Positions 25,852 through 34,612 of a DNA stretch of 64,000 nucleotides are shown here, one piece after another. Position 1 is the stretch's first letter, and each line of letters opens with the position of its first letter. The notes under the pieces were generated by a model. That model was not told the origin of the DNA. It did no database searches and saw nothing but the letters and a program-made list of their open reading frames with translations. The position numbers and the translations under genes are program-made. The stretch spans positions 1 through 64,000 of the forward strand of contig CBFGOI010000004.1 of assembly GCA_965650335.1 (NCBI GenBank), in the 5' to 3' direction. Origin of the DNA: Paradesertivirga sp965650335 (lineage in GTDB: Bacteria; Bacteroidota; Bacteroidia; Sphingobacteriales; Sphingobacteriaceae).

Positions 25852-27303
25852 ATGAGCGGATCCAATTTTCTGGACAAATACAAACCGACGAGTGACACCT
25901 GGGATGAAATGTTCAATTCTGAACATACTATCCGTTCGCCCTATCAAAAAGTTATTGATTACTTGTCAAAAGAATCGATAGACGACCTGAACAAAAAGGA
26001 AGAACTGGCTAAAAAGCTGTTTATGAGCCAGGGGATTACATTTACAGTATACAATAGTGGCGAAGGCGTAGAAAAAATATTCCCCTTTGATATAATTCCA
26101 CGTATTATAACTGCGGCAGACTGGACATTTATCGAGGCCGGTATAAAACAGCGCCTTAAAGCTCTAAATATTTTCCTGAAGGATATTTATAGTAATATGT
26201 TCATTGTAAAAGATGGCATCATTCCCATCGAAATGATTTATTCCTGTCCGCACTTTTTACGTGAAATGTTCAACGTTGCTGTTCCTTATGATATCTACGT
26301 TCATATTGCGGGCATCGATCTAATCCGCGACAGCGACGGCACCTATTATGTTTTAGAAGACAATCTCCGTACACCTTCGGGTGTCAGTTACATGCTCGAA
26401 AATCGTGAAATTACTAAGCGACTTTTCCCTGATCTTCTTCCCCAGTGCAGGGTAAGAAGTGTGACCGAGTACCCTGGCATCTTATATAAAAACCTTTTGG
26501 CTATTTCGCCAAGGCAAATTTCAAATCCTACGATTGTACTACTTAGTCCGGGCTCGTATAACTCCGCTTATTTTGAACATACTACATTGGCACGTTTAAT
26601 GGGCGTAGAACTGGTGGAAGGCAGAGATTTGATGGTTGACAATCATAAAGTATATATGAAGACCACCAATGGTCGTCAACAGGTGGATGTAATCTACAGG
26701 CGTGTAGATGATGAATATCTCGATCCCTTGGTATTTAATCCGGCAAGTATTCTGGGTGTTGCAGGGTTGATGAGTGCTTACAGGAAAGGCAATGTGGCTA
26801 TTGTGAACGCAGTTGGGAACGGCGTTGCCGACGACAAAGCGATCTATTCCTATGTCCCCGACATGATAAAATACTACCTTAATGAAGAGCCTTTGTTAAA
26901 AAATGTACCGACCTATCATTTAGGGAAAAAAGATCATCAGGAATATGTGTTCGAGCATATCCAAAATATGGTTATCAAAAAAACAAATGGCAGCGGTGGC
27001 TATGGCATGCTGATGGGATATGTTGCTACCGACTTGGAAATTGCGAATTATAAAGAGGAAATTTTAAAGGATCCCCGTCAGTTTATTGCGCAGCCCACCA
27101 TTAGCCTGTCGGCCGCACCCTGTTATATGAACGGCGACTTATCCCCGCGCAGGATCGATTTAAGACCTTTCGCTCTTTGCGGTCCTGATGGAATTGAAAT
27201 TGTGCCCGGGGGCCTTACACGTGTTGCGCTTACAGAGGGCTCGATGGTAGTAAACAGCTCTCAGGGCGGAGGAAGTAAAGACACCTGGGTACTCGCATCA
27301 TAA
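25852..27303 (+). CDS. Circularly permuted type-2 ATP-grasp protein (DUF404/DUF407)
   Basis: A 483-residue member of the circularly permuted ATP-grasp family, whose members are predicted amidoligases that join amino acids or peptides using ATP. Typical segments are MSQGITFTVY, ERIFPFDIIPRI-like (here EKIFPFDIIPRI), GIDLIRDSDGTYYVLEDNLRTPSGVSYMLENR (metal/ATP site, split) and VIKKTNGSGGYGML near the C-terminus. It is followed after 10 bases by an alpha-E protein and then a transglutaminase. This set recurs in many bacteria and is thought to make and trim an unidentified peptide; the product is unknown. Confidence 0.93.
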   Translation: MSGSNFLDKYKPTSDTWDEMFNSEHTIRSPYQKVIDYLSKESIDDLNKKEELAKKLFMSQGITFTVYNSGEGVEKIFPFDIIPRIITAADWTFIEAGIKQRLKALNIFLKDIYSNMFIVKDGIIPIEMIYSCPHFLREMFNVAVPYDIYVHIAGIDLIRDSDGTYYVLEDNLRTPSGVSYMLENREITKRLFPDLLPQCRVRSVTEYPGILYKNLLAISPRQISNPTIVLLSPGSYNSAYFEHTTLARLMGVELVEGRDLMVDNHKVYMKTTNGRQQVDVIYRRVDDEYLDPLVFNPASILGVAGLMSAYRKGNVAIVNAVGNGVADDKAIYSYVPDMIKYYLNEEPLLKNVPTYHLGKKDHQEYVFEHIQNMVIKKTNGSGGYGMLMGYVATDLEIANYKEEILKDPRQFIAQPTISLSAAPCYMNGDLSPRRIDLRPFALCGPDGIEIVPGGLTRVALTEGSMVVNSSQGGGSKDTWVLAS

Positions 27304-27313
27304 TTCAATCAAC

Positions 27314-28249
27314 ATGTTAAGTAGAGTTGCATCAAATTTATATTGGTTAAGTCGTTACATAGAGCGCAGCGACGGCATTTTGAGAATGCTAAAAATCAAT
27401 TACGCTTCATCCCAGGATTCAATTCATGAATTTACATGGCGGCCTGTCATCAAGCTTTATACAAAGCTTGACGAAGAAGGCATAAAGAAGATTGAATACA
27501 ATAGCCGAGATGTTTTGCTTTATATGGTAGCAGGTAAAGAAAATCCGAACTCGATCGTAAATATGATCACGCTAGCGCGCGAAAATGCTAGAAGCGTTCA
27601 GGATCATATTACCAAAGATCTATGGCAATGCTTAAATGAGTACTATCATTTAATAAAAGACAATAAGCTAATCTCCTCGCTTAAAAAAGACGATCCTCTC
27701 TCCGCATTAGATACCTTGATCAGGCAAGGAATGCTTTATTGTGGAACTGCGGAGGTAACAATGGAGCGCGGTGAAGGAACAAGCTTTATGAACATTGGCA
27801 AATACCTTGAACGAAGTATTCAATCGGCAGATATTCTGGATGTTAAATTTGGTACTATCAATAATGACCCAGACTTGTTAACCGATACATCGTATTGGAA
27901 ACACCTCCTATTGTCTTTAGGTGGTTACGAGCTATACCTTAAAACCTACAGACAAGGTTTCGAAGCTGAAAATGTTCTTGAACTTGTTGTACTGAACAGC
28001 GATTTTCCCCGTTCGGTTCTGTATTCTGTCGATCATATAACTCGTTATCTAGACCGTTTAAGAATAAATAATAACATATCCGAAATAAAAGAAATATCGA
28101 TATTAATTGGCAGGCTTGAAAGCCGGGTAAAATACAGCACCTTACAATCCATCAGACAAGAAGGTTTGCACCCCTATTTGTCCTCTATAAAAAAAGAGCT
28201 GTATACCATTGGAGATGCATTAAATGTACAATACTTCGCGTATTCCTAA
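27314..28249 (+). CDS. Alpha-E domain-containing protein (DUF403)
   Basis: All-helical cytosolic protein of 311 residues. The N-terminus MLSRVASNLYWLSRYIERSD is diagnostic for the alpha-E family, and the two-fold helical pattern continues to the end. Alpha-E proteins are almost always encoded with circularly permuted ATP-grasp and transglutaminase genes, as here (10 bases after, 18 bases before). Its biochemical role is not known; a helper in the ligase reaction is the general prediction. Confidence 0.93.
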   Translation: MLSRVASNLYWLSRYIERSDGILRMLKINYASSQDSIHEFTWRPVIKLYTKLDEEGIKKIEYNSRDVLLYMVAGKENPNSIVNMITLARENARSVQDHITKDLWQCLNEYYHLIKDNKLISSLKKDDPLSALDTLIRQGMLYCGTAEVTMERGEGTSFMNIGKYLERSIQSADILDVKFGTINNDPDLLTDTSYWKHLLLSLGGYELYLKTYRQGFEAENVLELVVLNSDFPRSVLYSVDHITRYLDRLRINNNISEIKEISILIGRLESRVKYSTLQSIRQEGLHPYLSSIKKELYTIGDALNVQYFAYS

Positions 28250-28267
28250 AAGATCAAAAACGAGCAG

Positions 28268-29224
28268 ATGCCAAAATTCACCATCAAACATACTACACGT
28301 TATACCTATACCGGCCTGGTTCGGGATAGCGCAAATCAAATTATATTATTCCCGATTAATGATGAGTATCAGGAAGTTTTAAATCATGATTTAAAAATAA
28401 GTGGGGACCCAAGTGTTGACATTTATAAAGATTATTTTGGCAATGAAGTAGGCACATTCTCGCACTATATGCCGCATTCGGAACTTGAGATCTATTCGCG
28501 GTTGTTAGTTGCAACACAACATAAGCCTCTTCCGGTCGACGATATGTTTGCCACGCAACAATGGGTAGATCTTGAATCCATCAAATCAAAAATACCTTAT
28601 GTAGATTATCTGATGCTGGAACATTTTGAGGGACTAAAGGAGCTGAATGAAGTTGTCGAGAACGAACGGGCCAAAGATGAAACGCCTTATAAGACGGCTT
28701 TGCGCTATAACAACTATGTATATGATAACTTCAAATATATTCCAGGAATTACTACTGTGGAAACTCGTCTGGATGAAGTATGGAAATTAAAAGCAGGTGT
28801 TTGCCAGGACTTTGCACATATACTTCTTGTAATGTTGAGATTATTAAACATGCCTTCCAGATATGTTAGTGGCTATGTTTGCCCCAACAAAAATGGCATG
28901 CGGGGAGAGGGTGCAACTCACGCATGGGTTGAAACTTATCTGCCAGGTTATGGCTGGCTGGGTCTTGATCCTACAAATAACTGCGTAGCCAATGAAACCC
29001 ATGTCCGCTTAGCCGTTGGACGAAATTTTCCAGATTGCAGTCCTGTAAAAGGAATTTACAAGGGTCAGGCTAAACATACATTAGAAGTGTCGGTTTCCGT
29101 ATCTTATGAAGACGATCTTCCCGAGGAGAATCCATTGATGGATCATCCGATAGAAAAGCCGGCCGGATTTTCGGTTAATAGCTTCCAATTGTACAGCGAA
29201 CGGATGGAACAACAACAGCAGTAG
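28268..29224 (+). CDS. Transglutaminase-like cysteine protease family protein
   Basis: The 318-residue protein has an N-terminal beta-rich domain (about 1-100, FTIKHTTRYTYTG start typical of these proteins) and a transglutaminase core. The catalytic triad is visible: C179 in KAGVCQDFAH, H218 in GATHAWVE and D234 in GWLGLDPTNN. No signal peptide is present, so it acts in the cytosol. Members in ATP-grasp/alpha-E operons are expected to be peptidases that process the ligated peptide rather than cross-linkers. It closes the three-gene set. Confidence 0.93.
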   Translation: MPKFTIKHTTRYTYTGLVRDSANQIILFPINDEYQEVLNHDLKISGDPSVDIYKDYFGNEVGTFSHYMPHSELEIYSRLLVATQHKPLPVDDMFATQQWVDLESIKSKIPYVDYLMLEHFEGLKELNEVVENERAKDETPYKTALRYNNYVYDNFKYIPGITTVETRLDEVWKLKAGVCQDFAHILLVMLRLLNMPSRYVSGYVCPNKNGMRGEGATHAWVETYLPGYGWLGLDPTNNCVANETHVRLAVGRNFPDCSPVKGIYKGQAKHTLEVSVSVSYEDDLPEENPLMDHPIEKPAGFSVNSFQLYSERMEQQQQ

Positions 29225-29285
29225 TTTTAATTCAATTCAACAAAACAGCATTGAGTTGGTTAATATATAAACCAATGAACATAGC

Positions 29286-29498
29286 ATGTCTGAAAACGAT
29301 AAAATTCCGTTTAAATTAACCCAAAAAGAATCCTTTATTGGCAAGCAGCATCCCGACAAAGTGGAGCAGAACGATAGCGAAGATCAACCCTACCCAAATC
29401 AGGAAAAAACTGAAGGTGCTGATTCATTATCAACAACTCGAACGGGAACGGAATTAACCCAAATCCAACGGAAAGCGGAAATAAACCGGAATGGGTAG
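29286..29498 (+). CDS. Small acidic hydrophilic protein, possibly frameshifted
   Basis: Short hydrophilic, disordered-looking product of 70 residues starting MSENDKIPFKLTQKESFIGK, with no recognised domain. It lies 61 bases after the transglutaminase on the same strand. Around 29430-29460 the reading frame may shift: in the -1 frame codons continue without a stop to 29545 and spell an acidic, plausible tail (NPNPTESGNKPEWVDG then RKQSDDYIEDATD), whereas the current frame ends in a basic KAEINRNG. Either a natural frameshift, a sequence error, or chance explains it. Confidence 0.45.
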   Translation: MSENDKIPFKLTQKESFIGKQHPDKVEQNDSEDQPYPNQEKTEGADSLSTTRTGTELTQIQRKAEINRNG

Positions 29499-29645
29499 AC
29501 GGCAGAAAACAAAGTGATGATTATATTGAAGATGCTACGGATTAAAATTGCTGGCTTGGTCAAAAACCGTTTTGGAACTTACCAGTGCTTTTTGTTACTA
29601 TGCATATCCCTGCTCTGAATTAAGTTCTACTTCCGGGCCATAATC

Positions 29646-30638
29646 CTATACAATCACCACCTTATCTAGTTCCCGATTGATATAATTAATATCTTCGGCA
29701 CTTAACTTAACGTACGCAGCTTTCGCATTTTGAACTGCCTGATCTGCATTTCTGGCGCCGGCCAACGCAATAGTAATCCCAGGCTTTTCAATCGTCCATT
29801 TTAAAACTAACTGCCCCAGGGTAATATCTTTATCGTGTGCCAGATGTTTAATCCTATCTAAAAAGAGATTCACCTGCAGAATATTCCCGGAGGAAAAGTA
29901 CTTAATTCCTGCTCGATGATCGCCCTCAGAAAATTGATGACCAGGCTTTATTTTACCGGTTAACAACCCTCTTTCCATCGGACTATAGGCTAATATAGAT
30001 TTCTTATTGGCGATGCAATAGGGAACAACAACTTCTTCTATTTTCCTATTTACCATGCTATAGGGTACCTGATTAGAAACAAGTTTAATCGTTTTATCTG
30101 CCTCCTGCATTTGGTCGGCCGAATAATTACATACACCAGCAAATCTAACTTTTCCCTGCTGAATGAGCATTTCTACCGCTTCCATGGTTTCATGGATCGG
30201 CGTAGTTGGATCGGGCCAATGAATTTGATACAGGTCAATATAATCGGTACCTAAAAGCTTTAAGCTGATCTCACACTCTTTAATTACGCTATCCCTACCT
30301 GCATATTTATAAATATCTATATCTCGCCCCTGATTGTTTTTACTCTTGAAATAAAATTCGCCCTGCCGGCTTTCCCATTGCAAGCCATATTTTGTGAGTA
30401 TTTGCACTTTATCTCTGGGCAAATCTTTAATGGCCTCCCCCACTATTTCTTCACTTAAGCCCTGGCCATAAACCGGTGCCGTATCAATAGAAGTAACCCC
30501 ATTTTCAAAAGCCGCCCGGATTGCGTTTACAGATTCATTCCGTTCAGTGCCGCCCCACATCCAGCCACCGGCTGCCCAGGCTCCGAAAGTTATGACCGAA
30601 AGTTCCAATTCTGATTCGCCAAGCTTTCTGTATTCCAT
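29646..30638 (-). CDS. Aldo/keto reductase
   Basis: NAD(P)H-dependent oxidoreductase with a TIM barrel, 330 residues from the ATG at 30638 (start MEYRKLGESELELS; an upstream TTG at 30665 is less likely). The catalytic tetrad is visible: Asp and Tyr in IDTAPVYGQGLSEE, Lys in LTKYG, His in YQIHWPDP. Cofactor residues near the end lie in TIALAGARNADQ. It resembles general-stress/L-glyceraldehyde-reductase-type AKRs. It stands alone; the substrate is unknown. Confidence 0.92.
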   Translation of the reverse strand: MEYRKLGESELELSVITFGAWAAGGWMWGGTERNESVNAIRAAFENGVTSIDTAPVYGQGLSEEIVGEAIKDLPRDKVQILTKYGLQWESRQGEFYFKSKNNQGRDIDIYKYAGRDSVIKECEISLKLLGTDYIDLYQIHWPDPTTPIHETMEAVEMLIQQGKVRFAGVCNYSADQMQEADKTIKLVSNQVPYSMVNRKIEEVVVPYCIANKKSILAYSPMERGLLTGKIKPGHQFSEGDHRAGIKYFSSGNILQVNLFLDRIKHLAHDKDITLGQLVLKWTIEKPGITIALAGARNADQAVQNAKAAYVKLSAEDINYINRELDKVVIV

Positions 30639-30776
30639 ATTTCTTTTTCTTGTTTGAACAGGCAAGCTAGTTTTAAGTTTACTTTTCTCTCAGATAACAA
30701 GAGCAAATTCCTGGAAATTACAAAGGGGGATCTAAAGCCTGTGTAACGTATCCAAGATTCATTTCGTAATTAATGC

Positions 30777-31229
30777 ATGAATTTAAAGGTTTTCTTTGCT
30801 GGATATATTCTCATTTTCCTTTCAGCATGTAACGTTAAAGAGGATTTATGTACTGCTTATCAATGCAGTGCGCCAGTAGTTAAGCTGAAACTTAAATTTA
30901 TAGATTCCAACAATCAGGATCTCTTTTTTTCGGCGCCGGCGGTCTATCACCTCACCGACTTAAAAATCCAAAGCGCGCTCTCAGGGGCCGATCTACCATT
31001 TGGAATAGACACCACAGACAAAAGCGACAGATACATCATTCTCCCAATTTCTTACTCACAAAAGCTCAGGATAAAACTGGCTAACAAACCAGAGGATAGT
31101 TTGCAGATAGAGACGGTATTTAAAGAAGCAAGATGTTGCGAAACAATAAATGTTTTAAGCTTTAGAGTAAACGGAACCGCTATTTGCACCAATTGTAATA
31201 GCATTGAACCGGTTATTTTTATAAAATAA
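30777..31229 (+). CDS. Hypothetical lipoprotein
   Basis: Product of 150 residues with a lipoprotein signal: hydrophobic stretch, then lipobox LSAC with C18. The mature part is beta-rich with several cysteines (CTAYQC, CC, CTNC) that could form disulfides in the periplasm. The pattern VVKLKLKFIDSNNQDLFF and the later VNGTAICTNC are not linked to any family I can name with confidence. It stands alone and converges on atpG, with a two-way terminator between. Confidence 0.65.
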   Translation: MNLKVFFAGYILIFLSACNVKEDLCTAYQCSAPVVKLKLKFIDSNNQDLFFSAPAVYHLTDLKIQSALSGADLPFGIDTTDKSDRYIILPISYSQKLRIKLANKPEDSLQIETVFKEARCCETINVLSFRVNGTAICTNCNSIEPVIFIK

Positions 31230-31230
31230 A

Positions 31231-31263
31231 AATCCTGACTATTTTAAATAATCAGGATTTTTT
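31231..31263. terminator. Bidirectional terminator between lipoprotein gene and atpG
   Basis: A 13-bp stem (aatcctgactatt with aataatcaggatt, one G-U) has a 3-base loop, a T run on the plus side and an A run on the minus side. It fits termination of both converging transcripts. Confidence 0.85.
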
Positions 31264-31288
31264 AAGCTTATATTTTCTCGTTTTTCTT

Positions 31289-32173
31289 TTAAGCTCCGGT
31301 CAACGCCGCTGCACCGCTTACAATTTCTGTAAGCTCGGTTGTAATAGCTGCCTGGCGGGCCTGGTTGTATGAAAGTTTTAGGGCTTTCAATAAATCACCC
31401 GCATTCTCGGTTGCTTTATCCATCGCAGTCATACGTGCGCCATGTTCAGACGCATGTGAATCGAGTATTGCTTTGTATAACTGTGTCTTCACCGATTTAG
31501 GAATTAATTCGTTTACAATTTCTTCCTGCGAAGGTTCCAAAATATAATCAGTTTTTGAGGCACTTGTAGTCGAAACTTGCAGACTACGTGGCACAGGGAG
31601 CAATTGCTCAGCAACTAAAATCTGCATAGCAGCATTTTTGAACTGATTGTATACCACTTCAACTCTATCATAATCGCCATCGGCGAAACCTTTCATTATC
31701 GCTTCAGAAATTACCGAAGCATTTTCGAAAGTAAGTGCAGAATACAATTCGTTGTTGTTTCCAATGACCTTGAATTTGCGTTTTTCATAGAAGTCTTGTG
31801 CTTTCTTTCCAACTGCAACAATACTAACATTGCCATTTGCTAACTGCTCAGAATACTTTTCAGCAATTAACTGGTTTGCTGCTTTGATAACATTGGCATT
31901 AAAAGCTCCTGCTAGTCCGCGGTTCGAAGCTACAACAACTACCAGAACGCGTACAGGCTCTCGCTCCTGTATAAAAGGCGAGCTTGATTCTTCAAGACTT
32001 GCAGAAAGATTCGACAGAATATCTTTAAGCTTATTAGCATATGGACGTAGCTGTATAATCGCATTGGTAGCTCTCTTCAACTTAGCCGCCGAAACCATTT
32101 TCATAGCCTTGGTAATTTGCTGCGTTGAACTTACCGATGTAATTCTATTTCTTACTTCTTTTAAATTAGCCAT
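31289..32173 (-). CDS. atpG: ATP synthase F1 subunit gamma AtpG
   Basis: Central rotor shaft of the F1 part, 294 residues. The N-terminus MANLKEVRNRITSVSSTQQITKAM (split as MANLKEVRNRITSV and STQQITKAMKMVSA) and the C-terminal helix ALKLSYNQARQAAITTELTEI (KLSYNQARQ, ITTELTEIV) match the family. It is the last gene of the minus-strand atp operon; no atpD or atpC follows, and the next gene is convergent. This matches Bacteroidota, in which beta and epsilon are encoded elsewhere. Confidence 0.97.
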   Translation of the reverse strand: MANLKEVRNRITSVSSTQQITKAMKMVSAAKLKRATNAIIQLRPYANKLKDILSNLSASLEESSSPFIQEREPVRVLVVVVASNRGLAGAFNANVIKAANQLIAEKYSEQLANGNVSIVAVGKKAQDFYEKRKFKVIGNNNELYSALTFENASVISEAIMKGFADGDYDRVEVVYNQFKNAAMQILVAEQLLPVPRSLQVSTTSASKTDYILEPSQEEIVNELIPKSVKTQLYKAILDSHASEHGARMTAMDKATENAGDLLKALKLSYNQARQAAITTELTEIVSGAAALTGA

Positions 32174-32245
32174 TTTATAAAGTTGTAAGTTGTAAGTTGT
32201 AGGTTATAAGTTCTTTCAACTCACAACCCACAACCTTCAACTCTA
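32174..32245. repeat. GTTGTAA short-period repeat and hairpin in atpA-atpG spacer
   Basis: Plus-strand aagttgtaagttgtaagttg continues into taggttataagttc and then into the near-complementary tcaactcacaacccacaacc and ttcaactc. The two halves can fold into a long imperfect hairpin that fills the 72-base spacer between atpA and atpG. Confidence 0.65.
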
Positions 32246-33820
32246 TTAATACCGTCCTGCTAATTCCTTAGCAACAGTTTCAAGAACCGAAGTTATGCTG
32301 TCATCCAATTTACCAGCTTTAAGGGCTTGTAAAACTTCAGGGTTACGTACTTCTAGTTGTTGAATGTATTCTTTTTCAAACTCTCTTACTTTATCCACCG
32401 GAACCTGACGCATTAAATTCTTCGTTCCGATATAGATAATAGCAACCTGTTTTTCTACCGCTACCGGCGAAAACTGTCCTTGTTTTAAGATTTCTACGTT
32501 ACGTGCACCTTTATCTAATACAGATTTAGTCGCAGCATCAAGGTCAGATCCGAATTTAGAGAACGCCTCTAACTCGCGGTATTGAGCCTGGTCAAGTTTC
32601 AATGTACCAGCAACCTTTTTCATCGACTTAATCTGAGCGTTACCCCCAACACGAGATACAGAAATACCTACGTTAATAGCCGGACGAACACCCGCGTTGA
32701 ATAAGTTCGATTCAAGGAATATCTGACCATCAGTAATTGAAATTACGTTGGTTGGAATATACGCTGATACGTCACCCGCCTGAGTTTCAATAATTGGAAG
32801 AGCAGTTAATGAACCGCCACCTTTCACCAGATGCCTGATAGAATCAGGTAAGTCATTCATGGCCTGAGCGATTTCATCAGAAGCATTGATCTTCGCAGCA
32901 CGTTCTAACAAACGACTGTGAAGGTAGAACACGTCTCCAGGATAAGCCTCACGACCCGGTGGACGACGAAGTAATAATGAAACCTCACGATAAGCAACAG
33001 CTTGCTTAGATAAATCATCATAAATGATCAAAGCAGGACGTCCTGTATCACGGAAAAACTCACCAATTGCAGCACCAGAGAACGGAGCAAAGAACTGCAT
33101 CGGCGCAGGATCTGCTGCAGAAGCAGCAACCACAACTGTATATGGCATTGCACCATTTTCATCAAGCGTACGAACTATCTGTGCTACTGTAGAACTTTTT
33201 TGTCCGATAGCAACATAGATACAGAAAACCGGCTGACCAGCTTCGTAAAATTCTTTTTGGTTAATGATCGTATCGATACAAACAGCTGTTTTACCAGTCT
33301 GACGGTCACCGATAACCAACTCACGCTGGCCGCGACCGATTGGAATCATCGCGTCAATTGCTTTGATACCTGTTTGTAAGGGCTCAGTAACAGGCTGACG
33401 ATAGATAACTCCAGGAGCTTTACGCTCGATTGGCATATCATATGTATCACCAACAATTGGACCTTTACCGTCAATTGGTTGTCCAAGCGTGTTTACAACA
33501 CGACCAAGCATTCCGTCACCAACTTGTATTGAACCGATTTTCTTAGTACGTTTAATTGTATCGCCTTCCTTAACCTCGCTATAAGGTCCAAGCAAAACCA
33601 CACCCACGTTGTCTTCTTCAAGGTTTAATACAATTCCTTGTAGCCCGGTTTCAAATTCAACAAGCTCGCCCGATTGAACTTTGGTAAGGCCGTAAACACG
33701 AGCGATACCATCACCTACTTGTAAAACGGTACCAACTTCTTCAAGTTCGGCCTCTGATTTAAAGCCCGACAACTGCTGACGCAATATTGCCGAAACTTCA
33801 TCTGGTCTTACCTCTACCAT
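32246..33820 (-). CDS. atpA: ATP synthase F1 subunit alpha AtpA
   Basis: Regulatory nucleotide-binding subunit of F1, 524 residues. The P-loop GDRQTGKT is at 171-178. ALIIYDDLSKQAVAYR (Walker B region) and the signature PPGREAYPGDVFYLHSRLLERAA (read as PGREAYPGDVFYLH, SRLLERAA) are present, and SNLFNAGVRPAINVGISVSRVGG (NVGISVSRVG) closes the catalytic region. It is 155 bases after atpH, a longer gap than usual inside this operon. Confidence 0.98.
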   Translation of the reverse strand: MVEVRPDEVSAILRQQLSGFKSEAELEEVGTVLQVGDGIARVYGLTKVQSGELVEFETGLQGIVLNLEEDNVGVVLLGPYSEVKEGDTIKRTKKIGSIQVGDGMLGRVVNTLGQPIDGKGPIVGDTYDMPIERKAPGVIYRQPVTEPLQTGIKAIDAMIPIGRGQRELVIGDRQTGKTAVCIDTIINQKEFYEAGQPVFCIYVAIGQKSSTVAQIVRTLDENGAMPYTVVVAASAADPAPMQFFAPFSGAAIGEFFRDTGRPALIIYDDLSKQAVAYREVSLLLRRPPGREAYPGDVFYLHSRLLERAAKINASDEIAQAMNDLPDSIRHLVKGGGSLTALPIIETQAGDVSAYIPTNVISITDGQIFLESNLFNAGVRPAINVGISVSRVGGNAQIKSMKKVAGTLKLDQAQYRELEAFSKFGSDLDAATKSVLDKGARNVEILKQGQFSPVAVEKQVAIIYIGTKNLMRQVPVDKVREFEKEYIQQLEVRNPEVLQALKAGKLDDSITSVLETVAKELAGRY

Positions 33821-33975
33821 AGTTTTATTTATGAGTTTTTATTGTAAATCTTGTTTCTGTACTCTATTGTAAATTTGCCCTGCTTTTTGTTGCAAGCCGC
33901 TGCGCGGGCTTTCCACTTCAATCAGGTTTAGATTTCAGGGTCTATCTCCCTTTTGTTATCTTAGCATCAATGGTA

Positions 33976-34521
33976 CTAAAATATTCTTTTCGAAAACTCT
34001 TTCTTCAGCTTATTCAAGCTGGTAGCTATACTGGTATCCACCTGTTTATCGCCTACCTTCAATACAAATCCGCCTATTAAATCCGGATCAACTAAAGTTT
34101 CAAGCACCACCTGGGCTTTTGTAGCTTCAATTACAAGTGTCGATATTTGATTCTTTTGTTCCTCAGTAAGAGGTGCGGCAGACGTTACCACAGCGTGGAT
34201 TATATCCTTACGGTTGTTGTATTCATTCAAAAACTCTTTCGCCGTTGCGTAAAGAACCTCAGCACGACCTTTTGACACAACAATTTTGAAGAAAGCTATA
34301 ATAACTTTATGAAAACTGCTTCCGAACAGTTGATTAAGTATAGCAATTTTTTTATCAGTACCAATTATGGGGTTCTGTAAAACTGCCTGCAACTGTGAAT
34401 TTTGACGCATCACACTAACAAACGACTCGATATCGGCTTTAATGGCTTCCAACGAATCTTGCTCCTCGGCAAGGTCGATTAGTGATTTTGCGTACCGCGA
34501 TGCTACTTGTATTTCAGACAT
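33976..34521 (-). CDS. atpH: ATP synthase F1 subunit delta AtpH
   Basis: Peripheral-stalk subunit joining F1 to the b subunits, 181 residues. The N-terminus QVASRYAKSLIDLAEE and the C-terminal DPDLIGGFVLKVGDKQVDTS (split DPDLIGGFVLKVGD / KQVDTSIATSLNKL) are family-typical. It follows atpF across a 91-base spacer made of short-period repeats. Confidence 0.95.
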   Translation of the reverse strand: MSEIQVASRYAKSLIDLAEEQDSLEAIKADIESFVSVMRQNSQLQAVLQNPIIGTDKKIAILNQLFGSSFHKVIIAFFKIVVSKGRAEVLYATAKEFLNEYNNRKDIIHAVVTSAAPLTEEQKNQISTLVIEATKAQVVLETLVDPDLIGGFVLKVGDKQVDTSIATSLNKLKKEFSKRIF

Positions 34522-34612
34522 CCTATTCTTTATAAGTATTAAGTATCTAGAAGTATCTAGTATTAAGTATTTAGTACCTGATCTTCGTACTTGATACTTC
34601 GTACTAAGAAAA
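34522..34612. repeat. AAGTAT/AGTAC short-period repeat in atpF-atpH spacer
   Basis: The spacer is almost entirely built from variants of aagtat(t/c)(a/t)agt: tataagtattaagtatctag, aagtatctagtattaagtat, ttagtacctgatc, then the complementary ttcgtacttgatacttcgta. The two halves can pair imperfectly (about 13 of 19 positions). It closely resembles the leu spacer at 2381-2440. Confidence 0.75.

Noticed and set aside
33821..33975. GC-rich patch gccgctgcgcgggc in the atpA-atpH spacer as a terminator or promoter
   Set aside because: Only a 4-bp stem forms cleanly and no T run follows; transcription must continue into atpA.
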